DNA from: Symsagittifera roscoffensis
Taxonomy: Eukaryota; Xenacoelomorpha; Acoela; Convolutidae
NCBI RefSeq assembly: GCF_963678635.1
Contig: NC_087066.1
Coordinates: 18,165,275-18,229,274, forward strand
DNA: 64,000 nucleotides
Reading direction: 5' to 3'
The notes under the pieces were generated by a model that saw nothing but the letters and a program-made list of their open reading frames with translations, had not been told where the DNA came from and searched no databases. The translations under genes were made by a program, and so were the position numbers. Shown piece by piece: positions 12,001-21,400 of this stretch; the stretch's first letter is position 1, and each line of letters opens with the position of its first letter.

Positions 12001-14503
12001 AACAGTCAGTTCGATAGAGTCCATGAACGCAAATTAACAGAAAAAAAATACTGAGCTGTTACTGATACTGAAAAATCTCAATTTTGGAATTTAGAAGAAA
12101 AAAATAGACGCCCTTCAAGCTTTTTGAGCTTCTTGATCAGTTAAGTATTGACAAGTTTTTGATTAAAAAAATAACCCAATTGGAGAAACTGGATAATGGG
12201 TAAAATTTTTATTCAGTTTGGAAATCTGAAAATTAAAATCCACATTCAAAACTAGTAATCGATCTCATTTTTGTGACCTTAGCACTCTTGCTGTTCGATA
12301 GTGGAGTGTGCCCTCCTTTACACAAAGCAAATGAACTCAACTTGAAAAGAAACTAAAAGTCAAGCCGCGAAAAAGTAAATTTGAGCCTGAACAAACTTAA
12401 AAACTTCTGAAAAAAAATCATATACAAGAGACTGAACTACGTTCAACAAATCTTAAAAAAGCCTAACAAGACAATTGAAGGCAAAATTGCATCAAAACAT
12501 GAGCAACGAAGCGTTAACAAGGCCGACAATTTTTGAGCAGCCAACCTTTGAGCCAAAACAAAGGTTTTCATAAAAGATTTGAAAGTTTTAATAAATATTA
12601 AATTACCCCTTCAAAAATCTATCTCACACGCAAAAACTTGTTTCGCTCATATAACGACTCAATATGATGTCACTACGGCGATTACGTAAGACCCGGAAAA
12701 AATTTTTCAAGCCGAGTAAACAAAAAAAAGAAAAAAACTAAAAAACCAAAACCGTAGTTGGTAAATTTGAAATCAACATTTAGAAATTATAATGAAAAAA
12801 AAAACTGATATCTTAAGTGCCATCATGTTCAAAATATGTCTGTTACCTGACGAAAGTTCAGATTTGAGAAAGTTATATCTATTATCAATCAGTTATTTTG
12901 TGAGACAACTTGTTTACAGGACAAGTTATATTAAGAAAAGACTTTGTTTTGAATTGATTCCCTGCATTAGCCGAAGCAGCAAAAAATTCAATTTTTTTGG
13001 TTAACAATAAGCTTTTCATGATTATCGAGCTTCGAAAGTTAAGCAGCTTACCCCATTTTACAAAAATTAATGCGCAATTTTCAGGTCACTAGAAATTTTT
13101 ATGGCAGCGCAATCTGAATGAATTTTGAAGTGAACTCAATAAAGCCAACAGACAAATGTCAAAAGTCATAATGAAATCATGCAGACAAAAAACTACCTTT
13201 TCAAATTTTTCAAACACCTGAACTCCAAAGAAAAATAAATTGTCCTGAACAATCGCGGATCTCGGACTGGCTGGCGGATTTTCAAAAATTGTTAGAAAAT
13301 TTTGTCGACCTATTCTAGATCTTTTTTAGATCGACCAAACTGATTTCCCTCGCCCTTTCAAATCATTAAAAGACCCTATTTTTATCATTTTTTCCGCGCC
13401 GCAGGCCAATTTTAGAAGAAAAACAGCTTTGTTGAAGAGTTTTCACAACAAATCGCGATCTTTTGGCAAGCCCTCCCCCATGAAGTTAGTATATATTGGC
13501 GCCGAAAAAAAACTTAGAGTCGGTCAGCCAAAAATGATACTTAATGGAGTCCAGACTGGGCACTATTTTCTCAAAAAAAGACCTTCAAGAAACGGTATTT
13601 GTGTTTATCCAAACGGTATTTTTGAAGAAAAAAATGAGCGTCTTTCGGCACTTTTTTGGAAAAACTTAACCAAAAAATTGCATTTTTTCGGTGCGCGCTA
13701 CCCCTCAAAATTAGTATATATTAATGCCAAAAGCGCCTTTAGAAAAATTTTAGGGTCAATCCGTAAAAAATGGATATCTCAAAGGGCAGGGGGTCGACTC
13801 CCTGAGAGGGGTCCTCTAGAAAATATAGACTTCAAAAAATTTTAGACCAAATAATGATTTTACAGACCAGTCTATTAATATAGACCAAGTGGCCAGCCTG
13901 ATGGAGTCCTTAACAGAATCTGTCATGATAGGCATATGTTTGATAAAGCTCGCCAATTTCAATCTGGATCTATAGCTGCTTTTTTCATTTCACTAAAACC
14001 TCAAGATATTTAAATCCACTTTTGAATCTTAAAATTAATCACGTTTATTTTGTGCGAGATCTGTGCACCTATGCTTTTGTTGTGTAATCTAACATCTATA
14101 TCAAATGAAGTTAAAAATGTAATTCAACTAGGATTCGAAAGTCAATCCCCAAAATTTCTTGAGCAAACAACTTTTCAGATTTTTTTCGGCAGAAGAAAAA
14201 CTAAGAAAAGTACACGATTTTCTTTGTATTGAGTTGTGCGTGTGTACGTGAGGATCGGGAGTAAGGGTCAAACCCTTCTTCCTTAAATACGGTCATCAAA
14301 TTGTTTCCTAACGGTCCGTCGGTTTTAAACAATTTTCGACTCAAAACAAATAAACCATCAGAGGTCAATTTTACTAAACAGTAACGGTAAATCACATAAC
14401 ATAAACATAACAGTAACATAAACTCACCGTTATTGAGGAAAAATCCGTCAAGAGAGGGTTCATCGCCAAACAGACTTGGCTGCAACTCTGAGTGTTCTGA
14501 CAT
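1..14503 (-). CDS. SREBP: Sterol regulatory element-binding protein, 10 coding exons, 3' end beyond the window
   Basis: SREBP is a membrane-tethered bHLH-leucine zipper factor of the ER. Two Golgi proteases release its N-terminal half to activate lipid-synthesis genes. Exons on the minus strand are 14503-14428, 11131-10635, 10402-9947, 9631-9452, 9171-8921, 4679-4466, 3870-3756, 2361-2057, 746-324 and 228-1. Every junction has GT..AG and the phases sum to exactly 915 codons. Residues 1-60 are acidic. Residues about 60-480 are N/Q/S-rich and include a G6 run. The bHLH (about 525-590) has the SREBP-specific Tyr537 in IEKRYR. Membrane segments lie at about 712-726 and 791-811. Exon 10 matches the start of the regulatory domain (SNLDLLFSVIW). 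The start is the ATG at 14503; the GTG 9 bases upstream is not used. The exon 2 donor could instead lie 6 bases upstream. The family call is near certain; which vertebrate paralogue it matches is not meaningful. Confidence 0.95.
324..746 (-). CDS. SREBP: SREBP exon 9: two transmembrane segments and luminal loop
   Basis: This exon covers residues 699-839. DRSKVTLC (707-714) sits at the cytosolic edge of the first membrane segment and matches the site-2-protease region DRSR..LC of known SREBPs. The luminal loop carries NRVLQS (759-764); RVLQ fits the site-1-protease consensus RX(L/V/I)Z. The second hydrophobic segment (about 791-811) ends in FIFGEP, also conserved in the family. The protein therefore keeps all elements of regulated proteolysis. 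Acceptor TTTTAG, donor CAG|GTAAGA. Confidence 0.92.
981..1115 (-). repeat. tRNA-derived SINE unit 1
   Basis: Read on the minus strand, a tRNA-like head contains a box-B-like sequence (TTTCGATTCC) followed by CAGTCGAGACCTGG. An AT-rich tail then ends near TTTATTTTTGCCGGC. The same head-to-tail order recurs at 1140-1275 and 1541-1700. Box A is poorly preserved. Confidence 0.55.
1140..1275 (-). repeat. tRNA-derived SINE unit 2
   Basis: Minus-strand head with box-B-like GGTTTAAATCCGGTCGGGAC and a preceding GTAGAGGCAACATACC. An A/T-rich tail containing TCTGTTTATTTTTGTCGG is shared with unit 1. Confidence 0.55.
1541..1700 (-). repeat. tRNA-derived SINE unit 3
   Basis: This is the best-preserved unit. 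On the minus strand, GGTAACGTGGTGG (box-A-like) is followed about 35 bases later by GCTTCGAGTCCCGGC (box B, with a partial T-stem). The tail ends at TTTTGCCGGC as in unit 1. It is too degenerate for a working tRNA. Confidence 0.6.
2880..3420 (-). pseudogene. Relic of non-LTR reverse transcriptase, C-terminal part
   Basis: Minus-strand translation, with frame changes, gives blocks such as FAYKSYVQPIIQYG, VLVYANTDKTKLLELEMKIR and VREFF. These have the pattern of the region after the RT palm in LINE-type elements (a Tyr-rich helix, then Q.GV..Y, then K.K...L...). Several stops and frameshifts interrupt it, so it is dead. It lies in SREBP intron 7 (2362-3755). Confidence 0.6.
3756..4679 (-). CDS. 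SREBP: SREBP exons 6-7: bHLH and leucine zipper
   Basis: Exon 6 (4679-4466) ends with the basic region and helix 1: KPRSTHNVIEKRYR, then LSINDKIVQLKD. Exon 7 (3870-3756) starts with MNKSGILQRAIDYIRSLE, which is helix 2, and runs into a leucine-zipper-like stretch. The Tyr in the basic region (residue 537), an Arg in most other bHLH proteins, is what lets SREBPs read both E-boxes and sterol regulatory elements. The donor of exon 6 is AAG|GTAAGC. Exon 7 follows a TTTAG acceptor and leaves in phase 1 at GTGAGT. Confidence 0.95.
3880..4465. other. SREBP intron 6, no other feature seen
   Basis: The intron between the two bHLH exons. I see no additional gene, RNA or repeat. Confidence 0.5.
5383..5976 (+). 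CDS. Unrecognised 197-aa ORF in SREBP intron 5
   Basis: The longest open frame in the SREBP introns that is antisense to the gene. It starts with an ATG and reads like real protein for about 90 residues (QESIWKLLRDELGSSFD, LVQVLFENINEIEHVV), then becomes S/T/K-rich. I do not recognise the family. The dispersed repeat at 6025-6480 follows directly, which suggests a decayed mobile-element gene rather than a host gene. No introns or clear promoter are visible. Confidence 0.3.
   Translation: MLRLMELIVSKYEHSHDIPGWISRKRVRCQESIWKLLRDELGSSFDTRFVSLQLVQVLFENINEIEHVVDQNDEIALYFPRLKAKTPERVSVQPILPRCLEQFTRSSRRFTTNNKQIERNVNCWSLATQCYSPILRGQFKSLHLPVGNSIALWDSTSQTFLRLWEAKTRFLNRSEASFANTSENATKSSSTKCTKKK
6025..6480. 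repeat. Dispersed repeat, copy 1
   Basis: Shares long stretches, with indels, with 12090-12480 and 27950-28330. Common blocks include the 'AGAAATCG..AC..TTTT.CGCCATTT' segment and, in copies 1 and 3, 'GCATTCATAAATGCAT.AA.ATG'. It holds no coding capacity. It is probably a non-autonomous element or the 3' tail of one. Confidence 0.5.
7140..7400 (+). pseudogene. Relic of gypsy-type integrase
   Basis: Plus-strand translation reads DNGKAFAGELYKELMK and, after a frame change, a degraded HPQTNGLVERQN-like block. This matches the catalytic core of the pol encoded by the large element in this window (DNGTAFVGELTKELMR, about 39.6 kb). It carries stops and frame changes and lies in SREBP intron 5. It is therefore a third, very old trace of the same retrotransposon family. 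Confidence 0.7.
7531..8038. repeat. 76-bp minisatellite, about seven copies
   Basis: The landmark GAGCCCCAATGATATGAATTC recurs at 7551, 7627, 7703, 7779, 7855 and 7931, exactly every 76 bases. A diverged copy (GCGCCCCAATGATAATAATTC) starts at 8007. Each unit also contains CAATCACTTTCGGACA and two or three TTTTTGGACA sub-repeats. Inner copies are almost identical and the outer ones are diverged. It lies in SREBP intron 5. Confidence 0.95.
8039..8920. other. Rest of SREBP intron 5, nothing clear
   Basis: AT-rich sequence between the minisatellite and SREBP exon 5. I find no coding, RNA or repeat signal that I can support. Confidence 0.5.
11711..11731. repeat. Perfect 10-bp hairpin
   Basis: Arms ATTGCGTAGC and GCTACGCAAT are separated by one C. 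A second GC-rich inverted pair (CAAGGC..GCCTTG) lies about 90 bases on, in otherwise AT-rich DNA. This is reminiscent of the terminal hairpins of Helitron-like elements, but no ends could be defined. Confidence 0.5.
12090..12480. repeat. Dispersed repeat, copy 2
   Basis: Related over most of its length to 6025-6480 in the same orientation. It shares the 'GAAATCTGAAAATTAAAATCCAC' block and the following 'AATCGATCTCATTTTTGTG' block. It is more diverged than copies 1 and 3. Confidence 0.45.
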
Positions 14504-15365
14504 CCTTCTCACTGACGAATAGAAGTGTTAGTTGCTGTGAATTAATTGAATCCGACTGGCGTGTTAGTTTGTTCAGTTAACACCATTTCTTCAAATTGCT
14601 CCGAGCCAATAATAATCAGAGTCCGCCAAAAAAGAATTCACGTCGGCGTAATTTCGTCATAGTGACCTTTCAAATTGTCAATTAAACATCTGAAATTTAT
14701 GCAAACATTGTGAATTCGTGAAAAGATAATGCTATTTGTAGAAAACAGCCTAGATTTCACTGTTTAGCAGATATTTCCAAAATTAACAAGATATGAAACA
14801 GGTCATCCAACGAATTAATGTAGTTTTATGCTGCTGGATAAAGCTCCTCAAAATTGAACGGGTTTAATTTATGGTTTAAATATAAAATCAGATAACAACT
14901 TAGAGTAAAACTGATACACCATTATTTGTGTTCTATCAAATGTCAACAAGAAAAAACTTCCACTCAATTGAAGGTTATGCCAATCGCTCAGTCAGATATT
15001 TGTGAAATTTAGGTTTCAATTTCAAAATATCAGGATAGCCATAGATCAAGGTCAGAACAATTTGTCACATATTACTGCGGGTTAAGATGATAACTTAGGC
15101 TCGTTTACTCATTTTTACTCAAATTTACTCATCGAGTTATCTAAGCCCTTTGTTCGTGAACCTCTTAATTTTTTCTTCAAAACAAGCTGTAAAGTGCTTC
15201 CGGACCTAAATCAGACAACGCGCTCATCATTCTACGCAAATAAAACACGTATAATTGGTAAACCATCGTTGTTTCCCATTCTTTTCGGTTGATAGTTGAT
15301 TAATGGACCAACCAAATCAGATAAACCATCTTATCTTGAGTTCAAAATTTTCCCATATTATATAA
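14504..15365. promoter_or_regulatory. SREBP upstream region between IDH2 poly(A) signal and SREBP start
   Basis: About 860 bp separates the IDH2 poly(A) signal from the SREBP start codon. SREBP is transcribed away from it on the minus strand, so its promoter and 5' UTR must lie here unless there is a further upstream exon. I see no unambiguous TATA box or sterol regulatory element by eye. Confidence 0.4.
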
Positions 15366-15371
15366 TTTATT
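15366..15371 (-). terminator. IDH2 polyadenylation signal AATAAA
   Basis: AATAAA on the minus strand, 79 bases past the IDH2 stop codon. It gives a short 3' UTR that ends before the SREBP upstream region. Confidence 0.6.
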
Positions 15372-15449
15372 CCGTTTTACTATAATGATTTCAGAAGAAG
15401 TATCCAGTAAATAAAGTAAAAGCATGGACAAAATATGTCAATCTATACT

Positions 15450-18400
15450 TCATTTTTTCCCACTCAAATTATCAGCTACGTCTTCAAGGAAATCCATCGT
15501 ATTTCGGTAGTGTTCCGGCTTCACATTAGCCACGCCATGAATACAACCAGCTAAATCTTTAGTCATACTGCCCTGTTCGACTGTTTCAATGCATGAAGCT
15601 TCTAATGAGTCACAGAACCTATAAACAAAACGTAATTCTAAGCAAAAAAAATGGACTTCTGAGTTACTTTCTTTCCAATAAACAAAGCGGATATCAACGA
15701 AACTTCAACTCTAAGAGCCCTAATTTGTTATAAAAACTAAAAGAACCAAGTAGCGCACAAAGTTTCGACCCAGGTTTCTTAACACCGCTAAAAACCTGTT
15801 TCCCGAATTAGCGGCCGCAATACGTGGATTTAGCTATATATTTTGCGACAAGGATTATTGTTCCCAACATCGAAAAACTTCGGGTATATTTTCTCGCCAA
15901 ATCAGGTACCACATCTAAGCATCAAAAAGTGTCACGTGCTAGCTCATATTAAACCCTTTCCGTCGTGATTTTAAAAATTTTCTTAAGGTCGAGAAAAAGC
16001 TGTTTTAAATTTTTGAGTTTTAGTCTAACTTCGAGGGAGTATGAGAAATAACGTCTTATAATAAGTGTAGTAGTCTAAATTTTATGATTCAAGTTAAACC
16101 TTGAACTTTTAAATTTGTTCTAGTAAAATTAGTAATGATAATTTTTTTTGCCACTTTCTTGAAAATGTTTTTTTTTTATTTTTTTTCAAATTTTCTTAAA
16201 AAAATCTCAATTTTCGAGAAAAACTGTCATCGAATACACCTGATTTACTGTTACTATCAAATCTATCTGGGCTTTCCGTCAGCAGAAGTTTAAAGCTTTC
16301 CTTCAAATAATTTCAGCATACCGCGAACAAAAAAAGACACAATTTGAAGACAAAGAAACTTTTATAAGACTTTTTATATTTGTGTTCGAAGCTTTCTGTG
16401 CTACCAGGAAATTTAAGTTTTCAACATCATTTTATGGAAAGCAGTATTAAAAAAAAGATACAAGGTATTGGAGAAAACTTTTTTTTTCATTGAGCGATTT
16501 AGCAGCATCCAAATAAGTAATTAATTAGAAACTAGCGTGTACCGCACCTCCGGTGCTTCGATTTTTTTTCGACAATTCATAAAAAAAGACCGCATATATT
16601 AGAAACAATGTCTGCAATCTTTTGTTGTACTCTGACTGCACCCAATTACAGGGTTGGTAATTTCAAATTTTATAAATTTTTCATTAATTCCAATTTTGGA
16701 AAACCATAAAAGCGTCATCTCGAAAACTTAATGGGCCTCTGGAGAAATTTTTAGGCCATATTTGCAACAACTGAGAGTCCCTGAGAGCACCCTACTAGAG
16801 GGTTGGGTATTTTAAATTTCTTGAGTTTTTTAAACCTAAGTTTCCCGAAAAAAATCATAAAAAACGTTATATCTCGGAAACTATAAGGATGTGAGCATTC
16901 CTTTTTAGAGACAAGATTCGCGATGCCCGGGTGTACGCTGGCAATAAGATTATCTCTTCATCAATTTAATAGTTTCAAACTTTGTGAATTTTTTTAGGTA
17001 AATTCATTAAATTTCGAAAAAATCAAAACGTCATATCTCTGAACTAAAAGCATTTGAGCAGTCGCATTTGGCAAGATTCGCAACTCCTGAGAGTACCCTG
17101 ACAGCACTCAATCACAAAGTTAGGAATTTCAAACTTTGAAGAAAAAAATAATAATTTAGGTTATCAGAAAAATCACAAAAAAACGTCATATCTCGAAAAC
17201 AACAAGGATTTGAACAATCGTATTTAGATGCAAGATTTGCAACCCCTTAGAGTACCCTGACAGCACCCAACTACAGTGTTGGGAATTTCGAATTTTGAAA
17301 AAAAAAGAATTAGTTTTTTACAATTTTTGAAAAAATCACAAAAAACATTTATCTCTAAAACTGCAATGATTCGAGCAGTCATATTTGGAGGCGAGGTTTG
17401 CAACCCTTGAGATTACTCTGCCAGTACCCAACTACAGGGTTTGGAACTTCAAGTTTTGTAAAATATTGTGTAATTTGAGTTTTCGAAAATGGATTGGAGG
17501 CGAAATTAGCAAGCTCCTGGGAAATCCGGATGGACAGCATCCCACTATTGGGCTGCTTATTCTAAACTCGTTGAAATAACCACTAAAATGAAACTCGAAA
17601 TTCGAAAAAAACTTCATCATTCTTAACCATTGCATTATACGATATAGCTTAAACGTGAAAAAATTCTTTCGTTAAATATGCAAAAATAATACGTTGAAAA
17701 AGCTTAATCATAGCGAGATAGTGCAGCCCGCATTTAAATATACAATAGATTAATTAATTAATAATTGGCGTTTTTGCGATTCTCAGAGGATCTATTATGA
17801 AAGGCTTTGCAGCCTGTCTAAGCATAGTCAGCATCTCTTATTTCCCCATATTCAAGACAATTCATATGTTCACCGACGCCCTTTTTTAGCGACTCAAGAT
17901 CGTTTTTGCGTCAAGAATTTGCACGTGGTACCACTAAATCGGTCAGGCTGTGTTACACCGGTAGCTGGAGGTCAAGTGAGAGTTCATCCTCACAAACTAT
18001 CATTGCCATGGCAGGGGATCAGTTACATGATCTGACGATCACGAAGTGAACGCCTCACCACTATGCTAAATGCCTCTTAAGGCCTTTAAAACGTTTTAAA
18101 AAAAAATCGATAACGCAGATAACGTTACGAACAGAAAATTTTCGAAATTTTTCTTAGTGACGATTTAGTCCAACTTCGAGGGAGCATAGCAATAAATTAC
18201 ACCTGTTTATAAGCATGGTAGTTTAAGTTTTATAATTCGATTCAAGCCTTGCACGTTTAATTGTTCAAGTAAAATTAGTGGAAACTTCTTTTGCGGCCTT
18301 CTCCGGAACATTTTTTTGAATTTATTTTTTTTTTTAACTTTTCGCAAATTTTGAGAAAAAATGTCGAATATACCTGATTTACTGCTACTATCGAATCTAT

Positions 18401-21400
18401 TTAAGTTTTCCTTCATAAAAAGTTCTAGGTTTTCCTTTCGATCTTTTCAGCATACCACGAACAAAAAGCGACACAATTTGAAGCAGTATTAAAAAATGGG
18501 ACAAGGCCTCAAGATCTTGGAGAAAACCTTTAATTAAATTAGCGATGTCAAAAGTTTTTTCATACAACAATTTTTTTGTGACGCAAGTTGATAGTCATGC
18601 AAATGAAAGTTCTAACAAAAGTTTAAATTGGCGTCAATGAAATAGGATTCAAATAATCGTTTCATTAACTGCTCGTCTAATTCGATAAAAAGCTCATCGT
18701 CTTAAAAGCTCTTAAAAGCCAAAATACATTGCGTCTCGACACTATGGATTAACTTTTTTCGAAATATTATTCTGAAACCAAATTGAGACTGGAAGGGCTT
18801 TAACGACACACCTCTCAAGGTCTCTAGGAACTATTTCAGGGTGTCTGAAATCACTTGAAAAAATCCAAGTCATAGTTTCTTCCCATTCCTAGGGCGTGGA
18901 AGGAAAAAAATCTTTAAGACACTCTATTCCAATAAAATTTAATTTGGACCTACCTTCATCTGCAAAAATTAAATTGAAATTTTTTAAAACGTTATCCGCG
19001 TCATGGAAATTTTCAAATTAATGCTGATTTGTCATATAAAAAGAGTTCTTACTTGATCAGTTCTGGATTATCATCCAACCGGCCTCTATGCTGCAGCCCT
19101 CTAGTCCACGCAAATATAGACGCAATCGGATTCGTACTAGTTTCTTTACCCTGCTGATGCTGCCTATAGTGTCTAGTCACAGTTCCATGCGCAGCCTCTG
19201 TCTCTATAGTCTTGCCATCTGGACACATTAACACGCTAGTCATCAGACCCAAACTTCCGAAGCCTTGGGCTACAATATCACTTTGCACATCTCCGTCGTA
19301 ATTCTTGCACGCCCATACAAACCCGCCTGAACTCTTAATGCACTGAGCGACCATGTCATCAATTAATCTATGCTCGTACCAAATGTTCTCCTTTTCAAAA
19401 GCAGATTTGTATTCTGAGTTGTATACTTCCTCGAATATGTCTTTAAAGAGGCCGTCGTATTTTTTCAGGATGGTGTTTTTGGTACTGAGATAGAGAGGGG
19501 ATTTTCGCATCAAAGCATACTGCATTGAGCTGTGGGCAAATCCTCGTATCGACTAAACAATTAAATATGTTGTCATATAAAATTGTCGCAATATTATACG
19601 AAGTCTGCTTTTGGTTATCTTCAAATTGAACACACACCAGACGGGATTTCTCGAACTAAGACAGTTTCTCCCAAGCATGCATGAAAACTTTTCAATCGAT
19701 ATTTACAAAACAATTTTAAATCACGTATTTTTCACCTTCATCGAAATTATTTACATTCAAATCACAAAACCTCTTCTGTATTATACATTCCCATGAGACA
19801 CCCCTTCCCTGTGAAGTTGAACACTTCAATTCGCTCCTCCCCTTTTCCCGATTTCGGCGTGAACACAAGTTCGAACTTTCCCGCCTCCTCCGGAATGAAA
19901 TCTTTCGCTTTATACTGATCGCCATGTGCATGTCTGCCAATCACGATAGGCTGCGTCCATCCTGGAATTAATCTAAAGAAAGAAAGAGCTTATTTCTAGA
20001 ATTATACAAAAGAAGACATTAATTTTGAAAAATAACAACCAAATTTTTCATGCACGTGCCTCAAACGAAACTCATTTTGATGAAAACTTGACACGAAACC
20101 CATTTGCCAGCTTTGAATTATCATTAACCAAAAAAATGTTGGGCGGCCTCCTTCACCTGATATTTGAGAAGTGATCTAATTCCTACCTTTTTTTTCTCCT
20201 CAACTTATTCTGTAAAAGTCTACCTTATTGGACGTCTCCTCGAGGGGCCTTAGGGCCCATGAGCTCGATCCTTGCGAGTATCTGTGCTTTTGATACTTTT
20301 CTTAAAGCATAAAAAAAATTTCTGACCTGAAAGCAACTTAGGCTTACTAAATTCGAGTCTATTGCTGAAACTGAGTCTCGTTCCAAAATTAAGGGTTAGA
20401 AAGACTTGGACCAATCAGAAAAATCAGTTTAAAAAAATGGGTTGAAAATTATACTATAAAATTGCGTTTAAATTACCTTCAAAGAAGAATATATTAAAAC
20501 CAGCAGGCTGCTCAAAAGATATCGAGTGAAGTTTCGAAAAAAAACTTGGTAGAAAAGGGATAAAATAGACCAAAATTTGAAAAACAACTTTTTTCCATGT
20601 TTTTGTTACTTAGTTAAAAGAGGGTCGGTGCTTTTCATTTTAAGTTCTTAGAATTACATATAAATGTTGAATCCATATAAAAAACTATCGGAATTGAATA
20701 GAAAAAAAAACTAAACAAGCCAACAAAGTTATAGCCGACGCCTAATAAGGTGAAAATCATTCGAAGTTTTTCAGTAAAAAAAGCATACATCAAGATCTTG
20801 CAAACTTGCATACAACATTAGCCCTATAAAGGCAGATCTTGTAAGATTCATGGAAGAACATAAGTTTCAAAAAATTTACCATATCAAACTTCCTTCTAAA
20901 TGTATTTTTTAAGAGCAAAGTACTTTACGGGAAAAATTCCGGGAAAAAAGTGCGGGAATAGAAAAATATCAAAGACATCTATCATAAGACAATTGAGACA
21001 TCTGGAACTAGCCTTGGAATGTTTTTGATAAGAATCGGCTCTCTAAAAACAGTTCCTCCAAGAATGTTCCGAATGCTCCCGTTTGGAGACAGCCACATTT
21101 TCTTGAGATTGAACTCTTTAACTCGTTCTTCGTCAGGCGTTATTGTTGCACATTTAATTCCCACATTGTGCTTTTTAATAGTATTTGCAGCGTCTACTGT
21201 CACCTAAACAAGAATCTCATCAATATTTAACCCCATATACGTTCAAAAAATTTTCTGCATTAGTTTTTTTCGATAGATTGTGAAATTATAGAGAGCATTT
21301 TTGGCAGGTATTAAATTATAGTGATCACGGTCAAAAACATTGAAACAAAGTTTTGAAATTGAGCTAAGTTTTGAATGAGAAAAAAGCTATAACATAGAAC

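Larger units (their letters stand above)
11132..14427. other. SREBP intron 1, repeat-rich
   Basis: Contains a short perfect hairpin (11711-11731), a dispersed-repeat copy (12090-12480) and an internal direct duplication. In the last, the block around 'AAGTTAGTATATATTGGCGCC' near 13482 recurs in diverged form near 13708. The open frame at 13429-13845 spans this duplication and looks like chance coding, so I do not call it a gene. Confidence 0.5.

Noticed and set aside
13429-13845. 138-aa plus-strand open frame
   Set aside because: Spans an internal duplication of non-coding repeat sequence; low-complexity K/R/F-rich composition and no homologous pattern.
14501-14512. GTG as an upstream start of SREBP
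   Set aside because: Non-ATG start is not needed; a good ATG lies 9 bases downstream in the same frame.
17930-18075. Functional tRNA gene
   Set aside because: Box A is good but box B and the acceptor stem do not form a cloverleaf.
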